Shown: piece after piece, positions 1 through 10,100 of the stretch
Position numbering within the stretch: the stretch's first letter is position 1
Layout: the number at the start of each line of letters is the position of its first letter
Origin: Petrolisthes cinctipes
Taxonomy: Eukaryota > Arthropoda > Malacostraca > Decapoda > Porcellanidae
Direction of reading: 5' to 3'
Assembly: GCA_033782935.1 (NCBI GenBank)
Contig: JAWQEG010000510.1
Span: 88,501 to 152,500 of the forward strand
Length of the DNA stretch: 64,000 nt
Notes under the pieces: generated by a model
Told to the model about the DNA's origin: nothing
The model's input: the letters and a program-made list of their open reading frames with translations, nothing else
Databases searched by the model: none
Made by a program: the position numbers and the translations under genes

Positions 1-415
1 TAGAGCAATATGTATATATGTCACACTAGAATAATATGTATGTATGTATGTCACACTAGAGTAATATGTATGTATGTATGTACAGCCGTGGTCAAAAATA
101 ATCATCCATATAGGAGTAACTCACGTAAGATTTTGACAGCTTCCCTCTGTTCCTTAGCTGATATACATTCCAATAAATAGGTATAGTGCCATCGTTTAAT
201 TTAAAACAAACAGATACACACTACTTAAAACAATAAAATAATATGTGAACATGAAAACATTACACAGTAAATTGTTAAAGTTACCCATATGTGGATGATT
301 ATTATTGACCACGACTGTATGTATGTATGTCACACTAGAGTAATATGTATGTATGTAACACTAGAGTAATATGTATAAATGTCACACTAGAGTAATATGT
401 AGGTATGTATGTAAG
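1..415. repeat. Tandem repeat with TATG-rich units
   Basis: Units of roughly 25-30 bp made of TCACACTAGAGTAATATG followed by TATG repeats occur at 1-80 and again at 318-415. The array is split by the MITE at 83-317, so the two halves are one ancestral satellite. No coding potential seen. Confidence 0.8.
83..317. mobile_element. 235-bp Tc1/mariner-type MITE
   Basis: The ends are inverted repeats of about 29 bp (left starts CAGCCGTGGTCAAAAATAAT, right ends ATTGACCACGACTG), flanked on both sides by TA (81-82 and 318-319). TA duplication and a CAGYCGTGGTC end are typical of non-autonomous Tc1/mariner derivatives. No ORF inside. It sits inside a tandem repeat, which makes the boundaries clear. 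Confidence 0.85.
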
Positions 416-1380
416 GTAAGTGGAGGGAGAGGGAGACAGATTACAGTTATATATATTTGTCTTGTTTAATAAACCAGTTTAAGTTTAATTCCTTTGCATA
501 ATTTTCCGTATGGACATTATCTTAGCCTTGTTAATTGATTTAACAAAACCTGCATAATTAGATAACAAGATACAATGCTTTACAAATCAGGGAAAAGTCA
601 ATAACTGTGGATAGAAACATACTATATACATACGTACGGGAGTTCAAAGCGCGCGCCAAAGGGCTATTCAAAATGGCCGCCGAGCAGGCTGACTTGTGAC
701 ACTCCTCCCCTATCTAATAACACAGGGTCGATCGCTCTATGTGTATAGCTCTGTGGTACGGCGGCCATCATGGTCAGTGTTGCCTGATCTATTTGACATC
801 ATTTCCCTAACTTTACCTTTACAATTTCACTTTTTTACCTCAATAATTCCCTGTTTACTCTTGATCACTGACGATCTTTTTGGTATTTTTTGGTCTGGTA
901 GAACTTTCCCTGTTTATTCATGAACAATATTTATATAATGTCCCTATTATGTGGACTTCAATATTCCCTAAAACAGACAAATTTCCCAGCATCTGGCAAC
1001 ACTGATGATGACAAACAATACAAGTCAATGTAGAGACTGTGTATAATATTAACATTATTAATAGAAATATATCCTTACATGAAATATAAAAATATGATGT
1101 TGACATTATAATAATTCACTCACAGTTATATATAGAGAGATATATTATATTTATTATATATATAGTTTTATGATAACATTATAACAAGAAGGAGCTCATT
1201 TGACATTCACAAATATTGACCATAATAATAATAAAGCAGCAGGTTCAGCATCAACAATTTACCATCACTTGTAACTTTATATTTCAACACTTAAATGACC
1301 TTCTATACATACAAAGAGGTAGGAGGATAGTTTGGGGCCATAATTAAAAGAAAAATAGGTAAATATTGAAAGAATTACCG
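416..1380. other. AT-rich DNA with no recognised gene
   Basis: No coding region, RNA gene or recognisable element was found. A short GC-rich patch at 645-770 contains two copies of a GGCGGCC/GGCCGCC core in inverted orientation, which could be a promoter-like or structured patch, but nothing firmer can be said. Confidence 0.5.
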
Positions 1381-1575
1381 TTATTGAGTACGGTTTTTCT
1401 ACCTTCATTACCCACTTATTTAGACCATTCTAAGACTATTTTCTACCTTCATTACCCACTTATTTAGACCATTCTAAGACTATTTTCTAGCTTCATTACC
1501 CACTTATTTAAACCATTCTAAGACTATTTTCTACCTTCATTACCCACTAATTTAGACCATTCTAAGACTATTTTC
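1381..1575. repeat. 44-bp tandem repeat, first block
   Basis: Four head-to-tail units of 44 bp, each with CTACCTTCATTACCCAC followed by TTTAGACCATTCTAAGAC. The same unit recurs at 1911-2135 and, as single copies, at 23560-23640, 23725-23790 and 32165-32215, so it is a dispersed satellite family. Confidence 0.85.
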
Positions 1576-1910
1576 GGCATTTATTGAAAGAATTACCATT
1601 TTGCAGCAGTGTTGCCAGATCCGGTTGGGTCCCAGTATTTTGCCCCAGTCATTTATTGTACTTTATCACGATTATTTCCCGGTAGTTTGCCCAGGTTAGG
1701 TCCCGGTAGTCTGATGCGGTCTAGGTTAGGTTAGGTCAGGTAAGGTCAGACTAATTTCAAAATGCCGCATTTGCGTATGCCCTATCTTGGAAATGGGGCA
1801 TTTGCGGAGAAAATGCCATAGAAGAAAATAGTCTTAGAATGGTCTAAAATAGTGGGTAATGAAGGTAGAAAAACCGTACGCAATAACGGTAATTCATTCA
1901 ATATTTACCC

Positions 1911-2135
1911 TATTTTCTACCATCATTACCCACTTATTTAGACCATTCTAAGACTATTTTTTACCTTCATTATCCACTTATTTAGACCATTCTAAGACTA
2001 TTTTCTACCTTCATTACCCACTTATTTAGACCATTCTAAGACTATTTTCTACCTTCATTACCCACTAATTTAGACCATTCTAAGACTATTTTCTACCTTC
2101 ATTACCCACTTATTTAGACCATTCTAAGACTATTT
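1911..2135. repeat. 44-bp tandem repeat, second block
   Basis: Five further units of the 44-bp family, forming the inner part of the right arm of the foldback. Confidence 0.8.
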
Positions 2136-2224
2136 TCTTCTATGACATTTCCTCTGCAAATGCCCCATTTCAAAGATAGGGCATATTCAAATGGGGCATT
2201 TTAAAATTAGCCTGACCTTACCTG

Positions 2225-2470
2225 ACCTGACTTAACCTAACCTAGACCTTATCGGACTACCGGGACCTAACCTGGGAAAACTACCAGGACCTAACCTGGG
2301 CAAACTATCAGGACCTAACCTGGGTAAACTACCGGGACCTAACCTGGGCAAACTACCGGGACCTAACCTGGGCAAACTACCGGGAACTAACCTGGGCAAA
2401 CTACCAGGAAATGACCGTGGTAAAGTACACGAAATAACCGGGGCAAAATACTGGGACCTAGCCGGATCTG
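2225..2470. repeat. 24-bp minisatellite (GGGACCTAACCTGGGCAAACTACC)-type
   Basis: About nine 24-bp units, each holding a CCTAACC core. The reverse orientation of the same unit occurs at 1665-1745 and in a larger array at 30850-31450. Because 24 is a multiple of three, long spurious open frames run through it. Confidence 0.85.
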
Positions 2471-2519
2471 GCAACACTGCTACAAAACTGTTATTCTTTC
2501 AATAAATACCCAATACTTT

Positions 2520-2612
2520 AGGGAAGGGTTTTGGCACCCCTTCGGACCCAGCCACTAGCTTTCAGTTCTTCAACTGTCCCTCTTTTCTTTCTTTTTCCTT
2601 CCTGGTTGCTGT
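2520..2612 (+). repeat. Dispersed LINE/SINE-type 3' fragment
   Basis: The stretch with CACCCCTTCGGACCCAGCC and TTTCCTTCCTGGTTGCTG matches, on the opposite strand, the element inserted at 60870-62197, and more weakly 51186-51300. It is a truncated copy of that dispersed family; no ORF. Confidence 0.6.
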
Positions 2613-2864
2613 TAAAATATAGTTATATTTCTTTCAGATAACACCAGTAATAGTGTGGCAATCCTGACACCAGAATATTACAGTAAATATTCAGTAAATG
2701 TTTGAATCTTCAAATGATGTAAGACTGGTATTGTTATCGTTTCAGATTCATATGAAGTAACACTGTGGTTGGCAGCCCTGACACCAATAACAGTGTGGTT
2801 GGCAGCCCTGACAACAGTAATAACCAAGTGGTCATATTGGTGGCAGAATAAAGCTGTGTTAGTG

Positions 2865-3170
2865 ATGGAGGTGGAAGGAAGTGACACCATCAATGTTGTC
2901 AGAGAAGAGAAGTGTAACAAGTTGGTCTGTCAACAATGTGGTCAAAAGTTTAGTAGGAAATGCCATCTCACTCACCATTTGTTGACTCATACTGGAAAGA
3001 AATCGTTTATGTGTGATGAGTGTGGTAAAAAGTTTAGTTGTAAATCTGACCTTAAGAAACACAGAATTGTTCACACAGGAGAGAGGAACTTTGAATGTGA
3101 AGAATGTGGTAAAAAGTTTGTGACAAATAGTGTTCTAAAAAAGCACATACTTATACACACAGGAGAAAAT
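2865..3170 (+). pseudogene. C2H2 zinc-finger gene, unit A, 5' part
   Basis: Opens at an ATG (protein start MEVEGSDTINVVREEK) and encodes three Krueppel-type C2H2 fingers with the TGEK/TGER-like linker (CQQCGQKFS..., CDECGKKFS..., CEECGKKFV...). Such proteins bind DNA in the nucleus; the target cannot be told. A consensus-like acceptor (TTATCGTTTCAG at about 2743) precedes it, so this looks like an internal or last exon. The array is cut after finger 3 by a palindromic insert at 3171, and its remainder lies at 3696-4443 with stops, so this copy is broken. Units B (24711) and C (33325) share the same leader and first finger. The upstream TTG at 2769 in the same frame is less likely to be a start. 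Confidence 0.75.
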
Positions 3171-3391
3171 GTTGGACTACTCTCAGTGTATGTGAGACAC
3201 GAAAAAGAAATCAGCAAAGGTGGACAGACAGGTGAAACGGGAGTTCCAACCCTTCCTATCACCAGTCCAGCGTCTACTCCTAGGGTAGACGCTGGACTGG
3301 TGATAGGGAGGGTTGGAACTCCCGTTTCACATGTCTGTCCACCTTTGCTGATTTCTTTTTCGTGTCTCACATACACTGAGAGTAGTCCAAC
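3171..3391. repeat. 221-bp near-perfect palindrome inserted in the zinc-finger array
   Basis: Runs from GTTGGACTACTCTCAG to its reverse complement CTGAGAGTAGTCCAAC around the centre TACTCCTAGGGTAGAC. Arms of about 105 bp differ at only a few positions. Only the right half is present in unit C (from 33584). It separates zinc fingers 3 and 4 of unit A. No transposase is seen; it resembles a foldback MITE. Confidence 0.9.
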
Positions 3392-3475
3392 ATACTCCCA
3401 AAGACATCACTCTCTCTCTATTTACACAATATATACAAACACGCTACAAACCACACCCTTTGTCTTAATTAGAGA

Positions 3476-3690
3476 GCCCTTGGATACTCTGCGATCAACG
3501 GTTAGGATGCAACTATAGACCCCTGGCTGGGGTCCATTGCTCCAAGATAACCTGAGAATAAGACAATTAAAAAAAAAAAAGAGCCCTTGGATACTCTGCG
3601 ATCAACGGTTAGGATGCAACTATAGACCCCTGGTTTGGGGTCCATAGCTCCAAGATAACGTGAGAATAAGACAATTGAAAAAAAAAAGAA
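3476..3690 (+). repeat. Two tandem SINE-like units with poly(A)
   Basis: Two copies of an approximately 100-bp unit starting AGAGCCCTTGGATACTC, containing GATCAACGGTTAGGATGCAA and ending in AGACAATT plus a run of A. The same paired arrangement occurs at 33783-34000 and 35761-35980. The A-rich end suggests a retroposed unit, but no clear Pol III A/B boxes are present, so the SINE label is tentative. Confidence 0.6.
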
Positions 3691-3695
3691 TGAAG

Positions 3696-4443
3696 AACTT
3701 TGAATGTGAAGAATGTGGTTAAAAGTTTGTGACAAAGAGTAAACTTGATGAACACATACCTATACACACAGGAGTGAAGAACTTTGAATGTGAAGAATGT
3801 GGTAAAAAGTTTGTGAGAAAGGGTAATCTAAAGAAGCACATACTTATACACACAGGAGAGAGGAACTTTGAATGTGAAGAATGTCGTAAAATTTTTGTTT
3901 CAAAGGGTGTTCTAAAGCAAAACATACTTATACACACAGGAGAAAAGAACTTTGAATGTGAAGAATGCGGTAAAAAGTTTGTGAGAGGATAATTTAAAGC
4001 GACACATACTTATACACACAGGAGTGAAGAAGAACTTTGAATGTGAAAAATGTGGTAAAAAGTTTGTGACTAAGAGTGAATTAAAGCAACACACACTTAT
4101 ACACACAGGAGTGAAGGACTTTGAATGTGAAGAATGTGGTAAAAAGTTTGTGACAAAGAGTGTTCTAAAGCAACACATACTTATACACACAGGAGTGTAG
4201 AACTTTGAATGTGAAGAATGTGGTAAAAAGTTTGTGACAAAGAGTAAACTAAAGCAGCAAATACTTATACACAGGAGTGAAGAACTTTGAATGTAATGAA
4301 TGTGGTAAAAAGTTTGGTCAGAAATCTACCCTTAATAAACATAAAAAAGTTCGTACAAGAGTATAGGATTTTAAATGTAATGAATGTGGTAAAAAGTTTT
4401 CTGACAAATCCCAACTCATGTTACACAAAACTATTCACACATG
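3696..4443 (+). pseudogene. C2H2 zinc-finger array, unit A, decayed 3' part
   Basis: About nine further finger repeats of 84 bp (CEECGKKFV-type, linker TGV/TGE) continue after the insert. Several carry in-frame stops (GGT TAA near 3719, a premature stop after KKFVRG at 3990, GTG TAG near 4198) and small indels, so the array is not translatable. The last finger ([14 protein letters not shown]) matches the end of unit B. It is a dead remnant of the same gene. Confidence 0.8.
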
Positions 4444-4540
4444 AAATAAAACATTGAATGTAAGCGGTGGCAAACAATGATTGCTTCCCTCCCCCCTAAG
4501 CATGATAAGGAAAAAACTGAAAATATCAAGAGGTAGCACA

Positions 4541-5000
4541 TTATATTGTAGGTGTATGGTGACAAGGTGAGTATTCAGTGTTGCTTCCATTGGCATCATG
4601 AACAGCTTCAAGTCGAGCAGGGTAGGAAGACAAAAGTGACTCAAAAAGCTCCGTGTTGAACTCCATTACCCGAAGCACACCATTGATGTGCTCCTCCATC
4701 TTGGTACGACTAAATGGAGTTGATAGAGGTTCACACAACATCCTTTTTTTCAACCTCGTCCTTCAAGATAGATCCAACATTTTCACAGATCAGGAGAATT
4801 ACTGGGCCACTCGTCATTACCAAAGAAGTCAATGTTGTTGTCCTTCAGAAGGTTCTGGCTGGGTTCAAAGCACTTTCACATATGGTGCTTGGTTGTGAAG
4901 AGAAGTAACCTGAGTGACATCCACAACATTTTGAGAGACTTGAAGAAAGGGAATGACAATCTTTGTCAAGATCTTCTCTCCAAAATAATCTCCATCCCAA
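4541..5000 (-). pseudogene. Fossil Tc1/mariner transposase, C-terminal part (unit A)
   Basis: Read on the minus strand, the sequence gives, with frameshifts, a stretch like DNNIDFFGNDEWPSNSPDL, then ENVGSILKDEVEK, then ARLEAVHDANGSNTEYS. These correspond to the W-P-x-N-S-P-D-L-N-P-I-E-N region and the R-x-x-A-V-I-x-A-x-G-G-x-T-x-Y terminus of Tc1-type DDE transposases. At least two frame breaks make it inactive. The same relic is in unit B (25870-26640), so the decay predates the duplication. Confidence 0.75.
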
Positions 5001-5051
5001 CTTTATCCCCGAGGCTTTATCACCCACATCATCCACCATACAGTTAAGTCC

Positions 5052-5246
5052 TTGGACCCTCTTGGCCTCGTCTTGTCATTAGTATCACTTACATTTTCTA
5101 ATGCCACAGTAGAAAGAATATTTTCACAGATGAATGTTGTTCACTCTAAATTGAGAAATCGTCTCAGTGTTAGGTCAGTAGAGGCATTAATTGTTAAAAA
5201 TAAAGTATGGATTGATTCATTATTTTCAATCCTGTGTAAACTTTGA
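5052..5246 (+). pseudogene. hAT transposase dimerisation-domain fragment (unit A)
   Basis: About 60 residues containing FSNATVERIFSQMN and KLRNRLSVRSVEALI match the conserved C-terminal dimerisation region of hAT-family transposases. Only this tail is present; no upstream DDE or BED finger was found, so it is a relic. A paralogous copy sits at 26635-26838 with very few changes. Confidence 0.8.
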
Positions 5247-5670
5247 GCCTTCTGATGATATGATCAGAAGTTTCAATTCTAAAGGTTCTGAAGAGGAGGA
5301 GGAGAATAATATTATTGCTCTTGATGTACTACAATAAGAATCTGTGGCTGGAGGTATGTATACTGTATATCTAATTGTCATTATTAACATTGTTTAGCTA
5401 AGTTCTCATAGGCCTAGTTAGTCTTTACGGAAAATAAAACTGGCATTTTTAAGTTTACCTTCAGCAAAGTTCAGTTATATGGTTGTCAAATATTAAGTAA
5501 TTGTTTTTTTTTATTGAGGAAAAAATGTATCAATACAATATTCATGTTAATTAAAAAGAAACAATAAAATTTGTCTTTATTTGTTTTGTGGGATCTTCAT
5601 TTCAATCTGTGGGAAAAAAATCCTTAATCTGTGGGAAATTGGTACTACAAAATTGGCAACACTGGTTGTG
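5247..5670. other. Non-coding 3' part of unit A, shared with unit B
   Basis: AT-rich sequence nearly identical to 26839-27252 in unit B and ending TTGGCAACACTGGTTGTGACT. No gene was recognised. In unit A this end is interrupted by the LINE, in unit B by the Penelope-like element 10-20 bp earlier. Confidence 0.8.
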
Positions 5671-5675
5671 ACTGA

Positions 5676-6925
5676 GTGGATGAACTGAATGATTCCCAGA
5701 TTAGGAAAGTGACAGAGGTGGGTGAGAGAAGGATAGGAAGGGTGAGGAATAGCAATATAAGAAGATTGATGAAGAGCTGGTGGAATGAAGATATTGAGAA
5801 TGCGAGGAAGGAGAGTAATAGGAAGTGTAGAAGACTAAGGAAAAATGTAGGCAATAGTGAGGAAGATAGAATAGCATATGAGGATGCATGGAAGGAGTAT
5901 GAACGTAGACAAAAGGAGGTAAAAAAACTGATCAGAAAAGCCAGATAGAATAGCATATGAGGAGGCATGGAAGGAGTATGAACGTGGACAGAAGGAGGTA
6001 AAAAAAACTGATCGGGAAAGCCAGAGTTGTGGATGACAAGAAAGTGGTAGAGAGTTTGCGTGCCAGGGGAGAGGAAGGTGGTAGAGTGGTGTGACTTCTT
6101 AAGGGGTGAGAAGCAGGAGAGGATCAGAGTGGATGAATTAGTGGTTGGAGGAAACATAGTGAGGGACACAAGGGACAAGGTGAATGCTATAAAGGAATTC
6201 TGGGAGGAAATAGGTGGTGTGAATGAGGCAGAAATAAGTAAAGCTGAGATTAGGAAGTATGTAGGGAAACTAAAAACAGGTAAAGCAGCAGGCAGGGATG
6301 GGGTTCCGTATGGGTTCTACAAGGAGGGAGGGGAAGGAGTATTAGAAGGCCTTTACTCTCTATTCAGAGCAATCTGGGTAGAGGAAAAAGTGCCAAGTAA
6401 GTGGAATGAGAGTAGAGTGACTGTGTTGCATAAGGGAGGACAAAAGAGTAAGAGGGAGCTTAGGAACTATAGGCCTATAAATCTAACAGATACTGTATCA
6501 AAGGTGTTTTGTGGCATCCTGAATGAAAGGTTGAAAGAGAATGTGGAGAGGTATAAAGTGATGGGAGAGGAACAGAATGGTTTTAGGACAGATAGGAGAA
6601 GGGAGGATAATATGTTCGTAGTGAGAGAAGTTATTGAAAAATTGGTGAAAGATAACAGGAAAGTTTACTTAGCATTTCTAGACATTGAGAAGGCGTATGA
6701 CAGAGTTAACAGGTTTTAAGCTAGGCAAAGTGTTGGAGAGAGTGGGAGTTAGTAGTAAGGTAATGAATATTATAATGAGTATGTATAAGGAAACCAGGGC
6801 AGTGTATACAGTATGGGCGATTTAGAGACAGGGTGGGTGGAGAGTAAGAGAGGTGTGAGGCAAGGATGCGTACTTTCACCATTGTTGTTTGGTCTGTATA
6901 CAGAGGAACTAGCTGCACGAGTGAG
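5676..6925 (+). pseudogene. LINE reverse transcriptase, first segment
   Basis: Starts in the linker before RT (WWNEDIENARKE...). A 78-bp segment at 5868-5945 is repeated in tandem at 5946-6024 and shifts the frame. From 6060 the frame encodes RT fingers and palm: GKAAGRDGVPYGFYK, LRNYRPINLTD, and motif A in AFLDIEKAYDRVNR. After 6717 and again near 6825 the frame shifts; the motif B part RGVRQGCVLSPLLFGLYTEE follows and stops at the gypsy insertion at 6926. Several frameshifts make this copy non-functional. The clade is not certain. Confidence 0.8.
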
Positions 6926-7056
6926 TGTATGAGATGTCACCCAGCCAGTGCGGCACCGGGCAGGGTAGCCAGTGAGCCACTCAGGCAGTGTGTAAGCAAC
7001 CGGCCTCAGTAAAGGATAGAACCGCACTCCTCTGTGTATTACTCAACCCTCATACA
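6926..7056 (+). repeat. 5' LTR of the short-LTR gypsy element
   Basis: Begins TGTATGAGATG and ends CCTCATACA, an inverted terminal TGTATGAG/CTCATACA pair. 131 bp is unusually short for a gypsy LTR. The partner copy is 11314-11444. Confidence 0.92.
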
Positions 7057-7072
7057 TGGCGCAGTGAGTAGG
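7057..7072 (+). promoter_or_regulatory. Primer-binding site of the short-LTR gypsy element
   Basis: TGGCGCAGTGAGTAGG lies immediately after the LTR and starts with the TGG expected to pair with a tRNA 3' CCA end. The tRNA was not identified with confidence. Confidence 0.65.
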
Positions 7073-7191
7073 ATTCATTCAGTGAGGTGGATTCATTACG
7101 TAAATTTTGTGTTGCGTTTGAGGCCGCCCATAAGGACGCCACCCGCCCTGGTGTTAGTACAAAGAATATTGGGCGGGAAGGGCGGGAAGCC

Positions 7192-10100
7192 ATGGCGTCA
7201 GTGGCTACAGTGTCCTCGTTGCCAGACGCATTACAGGAGGAGGTTGGGCTCCCGCCACAGGCCGCGGGTGCCCGCCAGCCGCCACCTTATAAACCTCGCT
7301 GTGGCAACTGTGGATTAAAACACAAACCTGGGAAAGGTTCGTACCCTGCCGAGATGCTGGCATGCCACAACTGCGGTAAAACTGGACATTTGTGCAAAAT
7401 GTGTAGAAGCAAGGGTAAGCAGGTGGCAGCAACCGAGGAAATGGAGGCCTCTGGCATAATAATTGCCGCCACAAGGAACGTTGAGAGACAGCCTTTTATC
7501 TGGGTGAAGGTCAGTATTGGAAATAATGAGAGGAAGTCAGCCAAAATCCAGGTGGTGCCAGATACAGGAGCTCAAGTGTGTGTTGCTGGTCCAGGGTTGC
7601 TGGCCGCACTTAACATCATCAAAACATCGTTAGTGAACCGTGGAAATTTGAAAGATGTGGCAAATGTGAGCCTGAAACCCATAGGTTCATTCACATGCTG
7701 TATACAGCATGGTAGCAGAACCACGACACAAGAGATCTATATCTTAGAGACTGCTACTCGATGCTATGTGTCGCTACAAGCGTGTAAGGATTTAGGTTTG
7801 GTGCATGCTGACTTTCCTTACCAATCTCCAGTCGTAGCACCAACTTCTGCTGACGTTGGCAATGCTACTTCAGAGTCAGCTGACTACCTGCTAGCACGCC
7901 CAGATACAGTCCCGTTAACCCCGTTAGAAGAAAACGTGCCGCAGTTGGAGGCCTGGCTTCTTCGCCACTTCTCAGGATCCACATTTAACACTGACAGGAG
8001 CCCCTTGCCAGTAATGGAAGGCAAGCCACATAGTATCCACCTGCTACCAGATGCCAAACCCTATGCCTGCCACACACCGGCTTCGGTCCCAAGGCACTGG
8101 GAGGCGAAGGTGAAAAAACAGTTGGACGAGGACATAAGAAAGGGAATACTAGAACCAGTACCGGTTGGAGAGGTGACAGAGTGGTGCGCGAGAATGGTGG
8201 TAGTTGCAAAAAAATCAGGCCAGCCAAGACGAACCGTTGACTATCAGAAGCTCAACGCCGCCTGCAAAAGAGAAACACACCATACTCGTACACCATTTGA
8301 CTTGGTATCTGGAATCCCACGTCATACTTACAAAACCACATCAGACGCACATTGGGGCTTCCACCAAGTGGAGTTGCAGGAGGACAGCAAGAGGCTCACC
8401 ACCTTTATTACCCCATGGGGCAGGTACAGGTATCGTAGAACTCCTATGGGGCACTGTGCGGCTCCAGACGCCTACACTAGAAGGTTTGACGAGGCCATAG
8501 AGGATATACAGAGGAAATTTAAGTGTGTGGATGATACACTGTTATTCGATAACAGTGTAGAAGAGGCGTTCTGGCATACATATGATTTTTTAGAAACATG
8601 TGCCAGGAAGGGAGTAACACTAAAGCCAGAGAAATTCAAATTTTGCAGGAGGCAAGTAGATTTTGTGGGTTTCCATGTTGGCTGGGATGCTTTTAAGCCC
8701 ACAGAAGAAAGGTTGGCAGCCATCAGGAACGTTGACATGCCTGCCGAACCCTCACTAACTGATATCCGCTCCTGGCACGGGTTTGTCAATCAGCTAGCGC
8801 CCTTCCTCGCTACTGCACCCATTATGGAGCCCTTCAGAGAGTTACTGAAAAAACCACAAGGAAAAAAAGTGTACTGGGATGAAAATCTAAAGGAAAAGTT
8901 TAGGCAAGCAAAGGATGTCATTTGCAAGCTTGCAAAGGAAGGACTCTCATTTTATGACAAGGACAGGCCTACAGTTGTAGTGACAGATTGGAGCAAGGTG
9001 GGTATTGGGTTTGTAGTACTCCAACAGCATTGTTCCTGCCACCTGAAAGAAGCTCCATTCTGTTGCAAAAGTGGGTGGCGTCTGGCGCTGTGTGGCAGCC
9101 GCCACCTCACATCCGCAGAGGCAGGGTACGCACAAGTGGAAGGTGAGGCGTTGGCCGTCGCTTGGTGTCTTCGTAAAGCCCGCCTCTTTCTGCTTGGGTG
9201 CCCTAATCTCATCGTTATCACCGACCACCGCCCACTGGTAAAACTCCTGGGGGACAGAGAGCTGAAAGACATTGCCAACCCAAGACTATTTGGCCTTAAA
9301 GAAAAAACACTGCATTACAGATTTCAAATCAAGTATCTCCCAGGGAAACGTAACTCCGCAGCAGATTTCCTGTCTCGATACCCGGCTCTCTGTGCACCCC
9401 CAGATGCCACGGATGAAGAAGATGCAAACGACATGGAAGGTGCTATGGCAGCTGCAACAGTGGCTGCACTGAACTGTGACGATTGCATTGTGTTAGATAG
9501 TACAACGGTGGTACAGGCCCCTGCCGAGGACCCTGAATATCAGCTGCTCGTTGCCAAAGTAACAGCGGGTGATTGGCACCCACACCGAGCCCAGGAACTT
9601 GTCTGTCTTCGCCATTTGTATGGGGTGAGAGACAGGCTGGCAGTGTCACAAGGGCTGGTAATGTACACGTATGGACAGGGGTCAGTCCGTCTTGTCATAC
9701 CTATTGCCCTTAGAAAACATGTGGCGGAAAATCTTCACGCAGGGCATCAGGGCCTGGACGGGATGTTGAGAAGGGCAAGACAAACAGTGTATTGGCCTGG
9801 AATGGAGGGTGATTTGCAGCACCACAGAGATGTTTGTGCTGTCTGCAACGCTTACTCACCCTCACAAGCAGCTGAACCCTTAACTCTGACACCGCCACCC
9901 AAATACCCCTTCCAACATACGGTTGCTGATCTGTTCCAACTCGATGGACAAATGTATTTGGCATATGCTGATAGACTTACAGGGTGGCTGGAAATAGCAC
10001 ATTTTCCGAGCGGAGCCACATCAAGCAAGCTGTTGTCTGTAATGCGCCAGTATTTCCAAAGATGGGGCGCACCAGAGTCAATCTCCACAGATGGCGGAAC

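Larger units (their letters stand above)
1576..2510. repeat. Foldback element of about 0.93 kb
   Basis: The left end (GGCATTTATTGAAAGAAT, then GCAGTGTTGCCAGATC) is matched in reverse complement by the right end (GATCTGGCAACACTGC, then CTTTCAATAAATACC). Inside, each arm carries in mirror order a GGTTAGGTCCCGGTAG-type minisatellite, a TAGGTTAGG stretch, an ATGGGGCATTT motif and the 44-bp satellite. The arms differ in length because the right arm has extra 44-bp and 24-bp units. No ORF of note. Confidence 0.8.
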
